Assembly (NCBI GenBank): GCA_009377385.1
Contig: WHUD01000013.1
Location: 1 to 54,592 of the forward strand
Length of the DNA stretch: 54,592 nt
Direction: 5' to 3'
Source: Actinophytocola sp.
Lineage (GTDB): Bacteria > Actinomycetota > Actinomycetes > Mycobacteriales > Pseudonocardiaceae
The first letter of the stretch is position 1, and each line of letters begins with the position of its first letter. The notes below the pieces were generated by a model that was given only the letters and a program-made list of their open reading frames with translations, ran no database searches and was not told the DNA's origin. Of this stretch, positions 31,703-41,136 are shown piece after piece. Both the position numbers and the translations under genes were made by a program.

Positions 31703-34700
31703 TCAGCGCACCGCGTCCAGCGCCCGCTGCACCCGCTTCTCCGACACCGGATACGCGGTGCCGAGCGTCTGCGCGAACAGGCTCACCCGCAGTTCCTCCA
31801 GCATCCAGCGGATCTCGGTCAGCCCCTGCCGCGCGGCCTCGTCCTCGGCGGGCGCGTCGACCAGCAGCGTCCGGTGCTCGTCGGTCAGCGCGAGCACGGT
31901 GCGCATTCGCTGCGTGTCTCGCTCCAGATCGCGCGGCAGCTTCTCCAGCCGCCGCTCGATCGCGGTCAGGTACCGCGCCAGGTCCGGCAGCCGCTCGAAC
32001 CCGGTCGCGGTGACGAACCCGTCGTAGACCAGCTCGTCGAGCTGCGCCGAGACGTCGGCCAGCGCGTCGCCGAAGCCCGGTCCGTCGGTGCGCTTGACCG
32101 CGAGCTGCGCCGAGCGCCACGCGACCAACACCCGGCGCACCCGCTCCATCGTCTCGACCACGGTGCGGTCCAGTCCCGCGCGCGCGGCGTCGACGAGCCG
32201 CTCGAAGCCCTCGGCGTCCCACGCCGGACCGCCCGCCTCGGCGATGACGACGTCCAGCGCGCATGCCACGCAGTCGTCAAGCAGTCCTGACACGCCGCCG
32301 TGCGGGTTCTGCGCCAGCTCCAGCTTCGCGGTGTTGGACAGCGTGCGCCGCAACGCCTTGCGCGGCGAGCCGACCCGCAGCAGCACCAGTCGCCTTGTGC
32401 CGTGCCACATCGCCTCGCGCTGCTCGTGCTCGGTGGCCAGCACCGTGACGTCGACCGCGTCGCCGGTATCGACCAGCGCCGGGTAGCCCTTGACCTGCTT
32501 ACCGCCGGAGCGCCCCTCGAACGACGTCGGCAGGCTGTCGAAGTCCCAGTCACGCACGCCTTGGCGTTCCAGCTTCTCGGCGGCGCGGGAGAGCTGGCTG
32601 CGGAGTTGGGGCGCCTGTTGTTGCCGCAGCGCGTCGAGGTCCTTGCCCTCGGCGACCCGGCGTCCCCGCTCGTCGACGATCCGGAATGTCATCCGCAGGT
32701 GGTCCGGCACCTTGGCCAGGTCCCAGTCGTCGGGCCGGACGTCCACGCCCCGCAGCGCGGACAGCTCGCGCTCCAACGCGGCCAGCAGCGGCTCGGCGTC
32801 CGGGTCGAGCCGGTCGAGCACGGCCTTGGCGGTGTCCGGGGCGGGCACCAGCTCCCGGCGCAGCGGCTTCGGCAGCGACTTGAGCAGCGCGGTCACCAGC
32901 TCCTCCCGGAAGCCGGGGACCTGCCAGTCGAAGCCGTCCGTGCTGACCTGGTTGAGCACCGCGAGCGGGACGTGCACGGTCACGCCGTCGGCGTCACCAT
33001 CGGACGCGCCGGGCTCGAACTGGTACGTCAGCGTCAGGTCGATGTCGCCGTGCCGCCAGGTCTGCGGGTATTCGGCGTCGCTGACCTCGGCGGCACTCTC
33101 GTTGACCAGCATCGGCAGCCAGAAGTCCAGCAGGCCGGGCTGCTCCCGCCACGCCTTCTTCCACCACGAGTCGAAGTGCCGTGCGGAGACGACGTGGTCC
33201 GGGATGCGCTCGTCGTAGAAGTCGAACAGGGTCTGGTCGTCGACGAGGATGTCGCGCCGTCGCGCGCGGTTCTCCAGCTCCGTGACCTCGTCCAGCAGCT
33301 CCCGGTTGGCGTGGAAGAACCGGTGGTCAGTGCGCCAGTCGCCCTCGACAAGGGCGTGCCGGATGAACAACTCCCGGCACAGCTCCGGCTCAACGCGCGC
33401 ATAGTTGACCTTGCGGCCCGACGCCAGCGGGACGCCGTAGAGCGTGACGGTCTCCAGCGCTATCACCGCGCCCCGGTTGCGCTCCCAGTGCGGCTCGGCG
33501 TAGCTGCGCTTGAGCAGGTGACCGGCGAGGCGTTCCACCCACTCCGGCTCGATGCGGGCGACGATCCTGCCCCACAGCCGCGACGTCTCCACCAGCTCGG
33601 CGGCCATCACCCAGTGTCCTTCCCGCCCCCCTCTCCGAGGTCCCGCCCCCCGGGGCGGCGTCTTCTTGAACAGCGCGGAGCCAGGGAACACCGCGAACCG
33701 TGCGCCCCGCGCGCCGAGGAAGTCGCGTTTCTCCGGGTCCTTGAGGCCGATGTGGGAGAGCATCCCGGCGAGCAGGCTCTCGTGCAGGCGGGCGTAATCC
33801 GTGCCGGAGAAGTCGACGTCGCCCTTCGGCTTCGCCACCGAGATCCCTGCGGACTTGGCGGCCTCCTTGAGCTGGTTGTAGAGGTCCTGCCACTCCCGCA
33901 CCCGCAGGAAGTGCAGGAACTCCGCCTTGCACAGCCTGCGGAAGCGGTTGCCGGACAGCGCCCGCTGCTGCTCGCGCAGGTAGTCCCAGAGCGACAGGAA
34001 AGCCAGGAAGTCGGAGTTGGGGTCGGCGAATCGGGCGTGCTTGGTGTCGGCGGCCTGGCGTTGTTCATCAGGGCGTTCCCTGGGGTCCTGAATGGACAGC
34101 GCGGCCGCGATGACGAGCACCTCGTGCGCGCAGCCGTTCTCCCCCGCCGCCACGATCATCCGCGCCATACGGGGGTCGACGGGCAGCTGCGCCAGCATCC
34201 GCCCGACGTCGGTGAGCCGGTGCGCGGAGTGCTGCTTCCCGCCGTCGGACGTCTCCAGCGCGCCGAGCTCGCGCAGCAGCGCGAGGCCGTCCGCGATCTG
34301 GCGCTTGTCGGGCGGCTCGACGAACGGGAAGTCGGCGATGTCGCCGAGGTCGGCCGCGGTGAGCTGCAGGATCACCGAGGCGAGGTTGGTGCGCAGGATC
34401 TCCGGGTCGGTGAACTCGGGCCGGGCGAGGAAGTCGTCCTCTGAGTAGAGCCGGATGCACACGCCGTCCGAGACGCGGCCACAGCGGCCCTTGCGCTGGT
34501 TGGCCGAGGCCTGCGAGATCGGTTCGATCGGCAGCCGCTGCACCTTGAGCCGGTTGCTGTAGCGGGAGATGCGCGCGGTGCCGGGATCGATGACGTACTT
34601 GATGCCCGGCACGGTCAGCGACGTCTCGGCGACGTTGGTGGCGAGCACGATCCGGCGGCCGGTGTGCCGCTGGAACACCCGGTGCTGCTCGGCCGCCGAC

Positions 34701-35713
34701 AGCCGCGCGTACAGCGGCAGGATCTCGGTGCCCGGCAGGTCCATCGCGGTCAGCGCGTCGGCGGTGTCGCGGATCTCCCGCTCGCCGGACAGGAAGATCA
34801 AGATGTCGCCGGGTGGTTCGGCCCGCAGCTCGGTGACGGCGTCGCAGATGGCCTGGAGCTGGTCCCGGTCCTTGTCGCCTGGCGCGTCGGGTGTATCGGG
34901 GTCGGTGATCGGCCGGTAGCGGACCTCGACCGGATAGGTGCGGCCGGACACCTCCACGACGGGTGCGTGTCCGAAGTGCGCCGCGAAGCGCTCCGGGTCG
35001 ATGGTGGCCGATGTGATGATCACTTTGAGGTCGGGTCGGCGCGGCAGCAGCTGCTTGAGGTAGCCGAGCAGGAAGTCGATGTTGAGGCTGCGCTCGTGCG
35101 CCTCGTCGATGATCAGGGTGTCGTACTGCCGCAGCAGCCGGTCCTTGCCGATCTCGGCGAGCAGGATGCCGTCGGTCATCACCTTGACCAGCGTGTTCTC
35201 GCTCACCTGGTCGGTGAAGCGGATCTTCCAGCCCACCGTGTCGCCGAGGTCGGTTCCCAGCTCGCTCGCGATGCGCTCGGCCACAGAGCGGGCGACGATT
35301 CGGCGCGGCTGGGTGTGCCCGATGGTGCCGTGCACGCCCCTGCCGATGTCGAGGCAGATCTTGGGGAGCTGCGTCGTCTTGCCTGACCCGGTCTCCCCCG
35401 CGACGATCACGACCTGGTTGTCCCTGATGGCGTTGGCGATGTCCTCTGCGCGCTGGCTGACCGGCAGCTCGGCCGGGTAGCGCACCGCAGGTACCGACTC
35501 ACGCCTGCCGGCAAGCCGCAGCTCGGCTGCGTCGACGTCCGCGGCGATCGCGCGCAGCACGGACGCGCGTTTGCGCTCGTCGCGGAGCTTGCGGGTGCCG
35601 TCGATCCTACGCCGCAGCCGGACGCGGTCGGCCAGCATCACGTCGTCAAGCCGTCGCAGCAACGCGCGAGGCGCGACGGATTCCGCCGAAGGTGCAGTGG
35701 ACATACCTCCCAC
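31703..35713 (-). CDS. hrpA: ATP-dependent RNA helicase HrpA
   Basis: The 1336-residue DEAH helicase shows GETGSGKTTQ (Walker A, residues 106-115), IIDEAHERSLNIDF, ITSATIDPERF, ATNVAETSLTVPGI and QRKGRCGRVSDG (motif VI), followed by the HA2/OB and the long DUF3418 C-terminal region that marks HrpA. HrpA acts on structured mRNA or stalled ribosomes. The start is GTG 35713, or ATG 35704, which has GGGAGG almost touching it; length is usual for actinobacterial HrpA. It stands alone, divergent from DUF2784. Confidence 0.95.
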   Translation of the reverse strand: MGGMSTAPSAESVAPRALLRRLDDVMLADRVRLRRRIDGTRKLRDERKRASVLRAIAADVDAAELRLAGRRESVPAVRYPAELPVSQRAEDIANAIRDNQVVIVAGETGSGKTTQLPKICLDIGRGVHGTIGHTQPRRIVARSVAERIASELGTDLGDTVGWKIRFTDQVSENTLVKVMTDGILLAEIGKDRLLRQYDTLIIDEAHERSLNIDFLLGYLKQLLPRRPDLKVIITSATIDPERFAAHFGHAPVVEVSGRTYPVEVRYRPITDPDTPDAPGDKDRDQLQAICDAVTELRAEPPGDILIFLSGEREIRDTADALTAMDLPGTEILPLYARLSAAEQHRVFQRHTGRRIVLATNVAETSLTVPGIKYVIDPGTARISRYSNRLKVQRLPIEPISQASANQRKGRCGRVSDGVCIRLYSEDDFLARPEFTDPEILRTNLASVILQLTAADLGDIADFPFVEPPDKRQIADGLALLRELGALETSDGGKQHSAHRLTDVGRMLAQLPVDPRMARMIVAAGENGCAHEVLVIAAALSIQDPRERPDEQRQAADTKHARFADPNSDFLAFLSLWDYLREQQRALSGNRFRRLCKAEFLHFLRVREWQDLYNQLKEAAKSAGISVAKPKGDVDFSGTDYARLHESLLAGMLSHIGLKDPEKRDFLGARGARFAVFPGSALFKKTPPRGAGPRRGGREGHWVMAAELVETSRLWGRIVARIEPEWVERLAGHLLKRSYAEPHWERNRGAVIALETVTLYGVPLASGRKVNYARVEPELCRELFIRHALVEGDWRTDHRFFHANRELLDEVTELENRARRRDILVDDQTLFDFYDERIPDHVVSARHFDSWWKKAWREQPGLLDFWLPMLVNESAAEVSDAEYPQTWRHGDIDLTLTYQFEPGASDGDADGVTVHVPLAVLNQVSTDGFDWQVPGFREELVTALLKSLPKPLRRELVPAPDTAKAVLDRLDPDAEPLLAALERELSALRGVDVRPDDWDLAKVPDHLRMTFRIVDERGRRVAEGKDLDALRQQQAPQLRSQLSRAAEKLERQGVRDWDFDSLPTSFEGRSGGKQVKGYPALVDTGDAVDVTVLATEHEQREAMWHGTRRLVLLRVGSPRKALRRTLSNTAKLELAQNPHGGVSGLLDDCVACALDVVIAEAGGPAWDAEGFERLVDAARAGLDRTVVETMERVRRVLVAWRSAQLAVKRTDGPGFGDALADVSAQLDELVYDGFVTATGFERLPDLARYLTAIERRLEKLPRDLERDTQRMRTVLALTDEHRTLLVDAPAEDEAARQGLTEIRWMLEELRVSLFAQTLGTAYPVSEKRVQRALDAVR

Positions 35714-35775
35714 TACTCTATCCGGGCTGTCGCTGTGTTTTCCCAGGCAGCCCGCACCTGCGGGATACTGGCGAT

Positions 35776-36147
35776 ATGTACCGGATGCTCGCGGACGCGA
35801 CGATGGTGCTGCACTTCGCGTTCCTGGCGTACCTCACGCTCGGCGGCTTCCTGGCGTGGCGATGGCCCCGCACGATCATCGCGCACCTGGTCGCGGTGGC
35901 GTGGGGAGTGCTGATCGTGCTCTTCGAACTCGACTGCCCGCTGACCGGCCCGGAGGACTACTTCCGCAGGCAGGCGGGCCAGGAGGGACTTCAGGACGGG
36001 TTCATCGACACCTACCTGACCGACGTGGTGTACCCGGCGGAGCACGTCGACCTGGCGCGGCTGGCCATCGCGAGCGTGGTGGCGGTGTCCTGGGCGGGGT
36101 TTGCCGTCCGGATGCGAGCGCGCCGTACGTCACGGCTCAGCCGGTGA
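35776..36147 (+). CDS. DUF2784 membrane protein
   Basis: The 123-residue protein has three membrane segments: LADATMVLHFAFLAYLTLGG, HLVAVAWGVLIVLFELDCPLT and LARLAIASVVAVSWAGFAV. An extracytoplasmic-loop stretch ENYFRR-like (EDYFRRQAGQ) and DGFIDTYLTDVVYP complete the DUF2784 pattern. Function unknown. ATG 35776 follows a GATACT hexamer closely and may be leaderless. Its end overlaps the convergent MarR gene by 11 bp. Confidence 0.85.
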   Translation: MYRMLADATMVLHFAFLAYLTLGGFLAWRWPRTIIAHLVAVAWGVLIVLFELDCPLTGPEDYFRRQAGQEGLQDGFIDTYLTDVVYPAEHVDLARLAIASVVAVSWAGFAVRMRARRTSRLSR

Positions 36148-36589
36148 CCTCGCGCTGGGCGGCCCGCAGCTTCTCGCACAGGTCGCGCAACGTGCGCAGT
36201 TCGGCGACGGTCATCCCCTTGCCCATGTAGCGGGCGATGGAGTCGGCGTGCTCGTGGCCGACGCGCCGCTGCACTTCGACACCGTAGTCGGTGATGATGA
36301 CCATCGTGCCTCTGCGGTCATCCTGGTCGCGTTCCCTGCGGACGAGGCCCTGCTTCTCCATCCGCTCGACCAGCCTGCTCAGGCTGGGCTGGGTCAGCAC
36401 GATGTGCTCGTTGAGTTCGTGCAGCCGCAGCCGTTGCCCCGGGAACAGCGTGAGGTTGTACAGCACGTCGTACTCACCGAGCGTGATCTCGGCGCCGCGG
36501 AAGTCGTCCCTGAGCCTGCGGAACACCGCGACCTGCGCGCGAAACAGCGACTCCCAGCTTTCCAGCGCCTGTGCTCGACGCCCCCGCAC
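36137..36589 (-). CDS. MarR-family transcriptional regulator
   Basis: The 150-residue MarR protein contains the winged helix LHELNEHIVLTQPSLSRLVE and the wing RRERDQDDRRGTMVIITDYG, between dimerisation helices. I chose GTG 36589 because GGAGG lies 6 bp upstream; earlier in-frame ATGs (36625, 36694) are unsupported. MarR proteins respond to phenolic or oxidative signals. Its target is unknown; a terminator hairpin separates it from the upstream reductase. Confidence 0.88.
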   Translation of the reverse strand: MRGRRAQALESWESLFRAQVAVFRRLRDDFRGAEITLGEYDVLYNLTLFPGQRLRLHELNEHIVLTQPSLSRLVERMEKQGLVRRERDQDDRRGTMVIITDYGVEVQRRVGHEHADSIARYMGKGMTVAELRTLRDLCEKLRAAQREVTG

Positions 36590-36670
36590 GAGACACCTCC
36601 TCCCGGTCCGCTCCGATCCTGCCATGTCGCCCCGACAGGTGAGAAACGTTCGGGAATTCTCGGGCGGCTG

Positions 36671-36727
36671 GTGTTGTGAAGGGCGTCTTTGCATCGCTAT
36701 CTGATGTAAAGACGCCCTTCACAACAC
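36671..36727 (-). terminator. 20-bp perfect hairpin at the end of the FAD reductase gene
   Basis: GTGTTGTGAAGGGCGTCTTT (36671-36690) pairs perfectly with its complement at 36708-36727, and four more bases (CATC/GATG) extend the stem around a 7-base loop. It shares the GAAGGGC/GCCCTTC core with the hairpin at 21.1 kb. The stop of the leftward reductase gene is in the first arm read. Confidence 0.85.
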
Positions 36728-37948
36728 CGCCTCGGCCAGGTCGGCGAGGTCACCATCCCTGAGCCGCTCCGCCGTGGCCTCTGCGCGTTCGTCGACCAGC
36801 GTGCGCAGCGCGTCGACGTCGTCCCACATGTTGACGTTCATGGCCGAGGTGACCCTGCCAGCGCGCCGCCAGAACGCGATGAACTCCCTACGGGCCAGGT
36901 CGCCGCGTACCACCAGCTCGTCAAGGTCGGGATCGGCGAGGCCCCGATACTCGCAGCCGAGGTCGTACTGGTCGGTGAAGAAGTACGGCGTCGCGGTGTA
37001 GGGCTCGTGCTCGCCGAGCAGGTTGCCCGCGACGTGTTCGCCCTGCCATTTCGCGTTCGCCCAGTGCTCGACGCGGATGCGCCTGCCATAGCGCGGGTGG
37101 AAGTGCGCCGCGACGTCACCAGCGGCGTAGATGGCTGGCGCTGCGCTGCGCAGACCTGCGTCGACGTCGACACCGCCGTCGTCAGCCAGCTCCAGTCCCG
37201 CCGTGCGGGCCAAGTCCGATCGGGGCGCCGCGCCGACCGCGAGGAGGACGACGTCGGCTGCCACCTGGCTGCCGTCGGACAGCTCGGCGCCCTCGACCTG
37301 CTCCTCGCCGAAGAACCCGGTCACCGACGTCGCCAGCCGCCACCGGACACCGTGGTCGGCGTGCATGTCGCGGAACACCGTGGCGACGTCGTCGCCGAGG
37401 GACGTCAGGGGCAGCGGCTGCGGTTCGACCACCGTGACGTCCGCGCCAGCCGAGCGTGCGGCAGCCGCCGCCTCGCAGCCGATCCAGCCAGCGCCGATGA
37501 CCAGCACGTCCTGGGCATCCTCGATGGCGGCGCGCAGGTCGAGGGCGTCGTCGATGGTGCGTAGCGTCGCGATGCCTGGCAGGTCGGCGCCGGGGACGTC
37601 GAGCGTGCGCGGACGGGAGCCGGTGGCGAGCAGTAGCCGGTCGAAGCCGTGCTCCGCGCCGACGACGTCGGTCAGCGTCCGCGCGCCCAGCTCGACGCGG
37701 GTGACCTGGACGCCGCGCCGCAGGTCGATGCCGTGTTTGACGTAGTAGTTCTCGTCAGCGACCCAGTCCGGCTCGTCGGTGTCGTGCAGCAGCACACTCT
37801 TGGACAGCGCGGGTAGCTCGTATGGGCGATGTTGTTCCGCGCCGAGCAACAGCAAGTCTCCGCTGTAGCCCTTCTTGCGCAGCGTTATCGCCGCCGTGGC
37901 CCCCGCGAGGCCCGCCCCGACGATCACGATGCGATGCGGTTCCGACAT
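36719..37948 (-). CDS. FAD-dependent ferredoxin/rubredoxin reductase-like oxidoreductase
   Basis: The 409-residue pyridine-nucleotide disulfide-type reductase has GAGLAGATAAITLRKKG for FAD, ATGSRPR, a second dinucleotide motif VIGAGWIGCEAAAAARSAGADVTVVE (GAGWIG), and the GD motif IYAAGDVAAH followed by a reductase C domain. It transfers electrons from NAD(P)H to a ferredoxin or rubredoxin, often for P450s or oxygenases. No redox partner is adjacent. ATG 37948 has GGAGG 7 bp upstream. Its stop lies within the terminator hairpin. Confidence 0.9.
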   Translation of the reverse strand: MSEPHRIVIVGAGLAGATAAITLRKKGYSGDLLLLGAEQHRPYELPALSKSVLLHDTDEPDWVADENYYVKHGIDLRRGVQVTRVELGARTLTDVVGAEHGFDRLLLATGSRPRTLDVPGADLPGIATLRTIDDALDLRAAIEDAQDVLVIGAGWIGCEAAAAARSAGADVTVVEPQPLPLTSLGDDVATVFRDMHADHGVRWRLATSVTGFFGEEQVEGAELSDGSQVAADVVLLAVGAAPRSDLARTAGLELADDGGVDVDAGLRSAAPAIYAAGDVAAHFHPRYGRRIRVEHWANAKWQGEHVAGNLLGEHEPYTATPYFFTDQYDLGCEYRGLADPDLDELVVRGDLARREFIAFWRRAGRVTSAMNVNMWDDVDALRTLVDERAEATAERLRDGDLADLAEAVL

Positions 37949-38058
37949 CGCCAAACCTCCCATGCCTGCACGCGCGTGCCAGCACGCTACCGCTCGCGTC
38001 GTGGGGACCGCCACGCACCTGAAGCACGGTCCTCGGCTGGTGAGCTACTGTCTGGCGC

Positions 38059-38694
38059 GTGAACGATCGTCTTGTCTGGATCGACTGTGAAATGACCGGC
38101 CTCGACCTCGCGAAGGACGCGCTGATCGAGATTGCCGCGCTGGTCACCGACGCCGACCTGAACGTCCTCGGCGAGGGCATCGACGTGGTGATCCACGCCG
38201 AAGACGACGTCCTGGCCGGGATGCCGGACGTCGTTCGCGACATGCACACCGCGTCGGGTCTGACCGAGGAGGTGCGCCGCTCGACGGTCACCCTGGCGCA
38301 GGCCGAGCAGCAGGTGCTCGACTACATCCGATCGTGGGTTCCCGAGCCGAAGACCGCGCCGCTCGCGGGCAACTCCATCGCGACCGATCGTGGTTACATC
38401 GCGCGTGACATGCCGACGCTCGACGCACACCTGCACTACCGGATGGTCGACGTCTCCTCGGTGAAGGAGTTGGTGCGTCGGTGGTACCCGAGGATCTACT
38501 ACGCGAAGCCGGAGAAGGGGCTGGCGCACCGGGCGCTGGCCGACATCATGGAATCGATCAGCGAGCTGAGCTACTACCGCCGGACCGCGTTCGTCGGACA
38601 TCCTGGGCCGTCCAGCGAGGAGGCCAAGGCCGTCGCCGAGGACGTCGTGCGCCAGGGCACGAGTACACCTGCGCCCGAGACGACCGGCGACTGA
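38059..38694 (+). CDS. orn: Oligoribonuclease
   Basis: The 211-residue DEDDh exonuclease shows [22 protein letters not shown] (first DE motif), [16 protein letters not shown], and a terminal [13 protein letters not shown] (HRALAD). It degrades 2-5 nt RNA and pGpG to mononucleotides in the cytoplasm. The GTG start at 38059 lies in a normal context. It precedes tRNA-His by 89 bp, as is common in actinobacteria. Confidence 0.95.
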   Translation: MNDRLVWIDCEMTGLDLAKDALIEIAALVTDADLNVLGEGIDVVIHAEDDVLAGMPDVVRDMHTASGLTEEVRRSTVTLAQAEQQVLDYIRSWVPEPKTAPLAGNSIATDRGYIARDMPTLDAHLHYRMVDVSSVKELVRRWYPRIYYAKPEKGLAHRALADIMESISELSYYRRTAFVGHPGPSSEEAKAVAEDVVRQGTSTPAPETTGD

Positions 38695-38783
38695 CCCGGG
38701 CCCGCCGTGACATGGCCCGGACGTCCGGCCGCATCGGCGGCACGCTACGATATCCCAGCTGGCACGTCATGGATGTGCGCATG

Positions 38784-38859
38784 GTGGGTATAGCTCAGTT
38801 GGCAGAGCGCCTGGTTGTGGTCCAGGAGGTCGCCGGTTCAAGTCCGGTTATCCACCCCA
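38784..38859 (+). tRNA. tRNA-His (GTG anticodon)
   Basis: A complete cloverleaf is visible: acceptor GTGGGTA/TATCCAC, D stem GCTC/GAGC, anticodon stem CCTGG/CCAGG with loop TTGTGGT (anticodon GTG at 38817-38819), T stem GCCGG/CCGGT with TTCAAGT loop. Discriminator C and the 3' CCA are encoded. The genomic base before position 1 is G (38783), as expected for tRNA-His. Confidence 0.97.
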
Positions 38860-38913
38860 GGTCGACAGGCCCTTTCCCGTACGCGGAGAAGGCCGTCCTA
38901 CTGGGTACGGCAT

Positions 38914-39045
38914 TCACGCGCGGTAGATGTCACCGGGGCTCACCAGCACGAGACTCTCGTGATCGGCCGCGAAGTCCGTGACCCTGTCACTGAAGCCACT
39001 ACGTGAGAACAGGTACCGCCGGGCGGCGCCGCTATCACAGGCGGG
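38914..39045 (-). pseudogene. C-terminal fragment of a DUF234-type ATPase
   Basis: An open frame on the minus strand ends in RRYLFSRSGFSDRVTDFA then LVLVSPGDIYRA and stop. RYLFSRSGF and the following acidic strand match the C-terminal end of archaeal-type ATP-binding proteins with DUF234 (a nuclease-like domain). The frame is closed by a stop 42 codons upstream, and the rest of the gene is absent. It lies just after tRNA-His, together with another truncated gene. Confidence 0.5.
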
Positions 39046-39056
39046 TCAACTAAGAA

Positions 39057-39431
39057 CACATCGTCTCCACCAGCGGCGGCGACGCCGGTCTCGGCCAGGT
39101 GTGGGAGTACCGGCCACGCGGCGACGCTGGCGGCCAGCTCGTGCTCGTCTACGAGTCGACTGACCCGGAGGTGCTGCAGAGCCCCGACAACCTGTGCGTC
39201 TCCCCCAACACCGGTGGGCTGGTGCTGTGCGAGGACGGCGACGGCGGCGACATGCTGCGCGGCGTCACCAACAAGGGGCAGATCTTCGACTTCGCCGCCC
39301 TGAACAGCCCGAACACCAGCGAGCTCGCCGGGGCGACGTTCAGCCCCGACGGCAAGATCCTCTTCTTCAACCTGCAGAGCCCCGGCGTCACCTACGCGAT
39401 CACCGGTCCGTGGGATCGCGGGGCGCTCTGA
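39057..39431 (+). pseudogene. C-terminal fragment of a PhoX-like (DUF839) alkaline phosphatase
   Basis: From HIVSTSGGDAGLGQVWEY onward the frame matches the last about 120 residues of secreted PhoX-type phosphatases: QSPDNLCVSPNTGGLVLCED, GQIFDFA, GATFSPDGKILFFNLQSPG and GPWDRGAL. A TAA stands two codons upstream, and the signal peptide and most of the propeller are missing. It therefore seems to be the stump left by an insertion or deletion next to tRNA-His. Confidence 0.7.
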
Positions 39432-39483
39432 GCGAGCCCGGTGCGGTCGGCCTTCGTGGCCGGCCGCACCGGAGCGAATCCAG

Positions 39484-40659
39484 TCAGTGCACGCCGCCAG
39501 TGCGCCACTTCCGCCACGGCATCTGCCACACGCTGAAACCGTCGGTCGGCTCCAGCCGCTGACCACCGCTCTTGGTCACCCGGAACAGGTCACCCGGTTT
39601 GGAGTGGTTCATCATCCACGCGGCGTCGGGGGCGGACAGGTTGATGCAGCCGTGGCTGACGTTGCGGTGTCCCTGGTCGCCGACCGACCACGGTGCGGAG
39701 TGATAGAAGATTCCGCTGTAGGACAGCCGGGTGGCGTGCGTCACGGTGATCTTGTAGCCCTCGTCGGCGTTCACCGGAACGCCGTAGGTCGATGAGTCCA
39801 TCGTGTAGTCGTGGTGCTCACTCATCACGGTGTACGTGCCGTGCGGCGTCGGGTGCGTCGGCTTGCCCATGGAGATCGGCATCCGCTTGACCTTGTTGCC
39901 GTTGATCCACACGTTCATCCGGTGCGTCTTGCCGTTGGCGACAGCGACGACACGCTTGCCGATCTTCATGTCGGTGCTGACGTCCTGGGCGCCGTACACG
40001 CCATTGCCGAAGTGCCTGCCGTAGACCTCGGCGTCGATGCTGACCTTGGTGCGCGGCTTCCAGTGCTCCTTGGGGCGCCACACCACCCACTCGTCGCTGA
40101 ACCAGTGGAAGGCGCCCTTCGTCTGCGGTTTCGACGTGACGCGCAGCGCCCGCTCGGCGGCGTCCTTGTTCTTGATCGGCGCGCTGAACTGCAACGAAAC
40201 CGGCATGCCGACCCCGACCGTGGCGCCGTCGACAACAGCGGGCCACACCGAGACCGTCTGGGCGGGCGTCGCCGTGGTGAAACGGGAACGCTCGACCACC
40301 CGCTCGCCGTCGTCGCCGACACCGCGCGCGGTCAGCGTGTACGTCTTGCCAAACCCGAGCTTCTCCCCCGCGCGCCACGCGGTGCTGTCGTCGTTGAGCG
40401 AGCCCTTGACGACGGTGCCGTCCGCACCGATGAGCGTGACCTTCGTCAACTCGCCGTATTCGGCGTCCACCGTGATCGGCTTGCCCGGCGCGACGTTGTT
40501 CGCCTTGGGGCCGGGTGTGAGGTCGAGCGCAAGGGACGGTTCGGACGTCGACGCCGGACGCACGGGCTTTGGCGCCTCGGCATGGGTGGCCGTCGTGCAC
40601 CCTCCCGCGAAGAGACAAACCCCCATGACCGCAGCAAAAACTCGCCGTGTGTTCGGCAT
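39484..40659 (-). CDS. L,D-transpeptidase lipoprotein (YkuD domain)
   Basis: The 391-residue protein begins with a lipoprotein signal: MPNTRRVFAAVMGVCLFAGG then Cys21. Two immunoglobulin-like domains follow, then the YkuD domain with catalytic SHGCINLS near the C-terminus. It makes 3-3 cross-links in peptidoglycan outside the membrane, like mycobacterial LdtB/LdtMt2-type enzymes. ATG 40659 gives the correct signal peptide; the frame extends 42 codons left without support. Confidence 0.92.
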   Translation of the reverse strand: MPNTRRVFAAVMGVCLFAGGCTTATHAEAPKPVRPASTSEPSLALDLTPGPKANNVAPGKPITVDAEYGELTKVTLIGADGTVVKGSLNDDSTAWRAGEKLGFGKTYTLTARGVGDDGERVVERSRFTTATPAQTVSVWPAVVDGATVGVGMPVSLQFSAPIKNKDAAERALRVTSKPQTKGAFHWFSDEWVVWRPKEHWKPRTKVSIDAEVYGRHFGNGVYGAQDVSTDMKIGKRVVAVANGKTHRMNVWINGNKVKRMPISMGKPTHPTPHGTYTVMSEHHDYTMDSSTYGVPVNADEGYKITVTHATRLSYSGIFYHSAPWSVGDQGHRNVSHGCINLSAPDAAWMMNHSKPGDLFRVTKSGGQRLEPTDGFSVWQMPWRKWRTGGVH

Positions 40660-40868
40660 CCTGACTCTCCCCGAAGCCGTTGACCGTCGCCCACGATTCC
40701 CGTGGCACTCGTCGTGTCGACGCATCAATTCTCTCGCACGTTGCACCGCTCTCAGGTCACTATCCCGACTCAGCTCCGACACCATTGGACACCCCTGCCC
40801 GAAGCCGCCCGACCACGCCGTGCTAACGTTTCCAACGTCGCACCGGCCGGGTGCCGGTGCGTTTCTAC

Positions 40869-40941
40869 GCGCCGATAGCTCAATTGGCAGAGCAGCTGGC
40901 TCTTAACCAGCGGGTTCGGGGTTCGAGTCCCTGTCGGCGCA
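40869..40941 (+). tRNA. tRNA-Lys (CTT anticodon)
   Basis: Acceptor GCGCCGA/TCGGCGC, D stem GCTC/GAGC, anticodon stem GCTGG/CCAGC with loop CTCTTAA (anticodon CTT at 40902-40904), T stem CGGGG/CCCTG with TTCGAGT. Discriminator A; CCA is not encoded. It is followed at once by an intrinsic terminator. Confidence 0.97.
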
Positions 40942-40947
40942 CTCCCA

Positions 40948-40984
40948 CCGCAGGTCAGTCTCCCGCTGGCCTGCGGTTTTGTTT
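40948..40984 (+). terminator. Intrinsic terminator of tRNA-Lys
   Basis: CCGCAGG (40948-40954) pairs with CCTGCGG (40970-40976), with a further CAG/CTG inside, followed by TTTTGTTT (40977-40984). This is a textbook Rho-independent terminator. Confidence 0.9.
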
Positions 40985-41136
40985 CTCGGCATGACCGCGA
41001 GTCATTTTCACCCTCAATGGTCCACGCCACGACAGCCTTCGTCGACCCGCGGTTTCCGCAGGCTCAGCAGCACCCGGACGTTCCGGCACGCCAGGATTGC
41101 GCGTCAGCGGATCGCGATGATCTAGCCGTATGCTGA

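Noticed and set aside
38701-39480. An integrated element with attachment sites at tRNA-His
   Set aside because: No integrase and no direct repeat of the tRNA 3' end is visible within the window, so only gene debris is reported.
39484-40785. Longer start of the L,D-transpeptidase at 40785
   Set aside because: It would bury the lipoprotein signal peptide 42 residues inside the protein. The ATG at 40659 gives a proper signal and lipobox.
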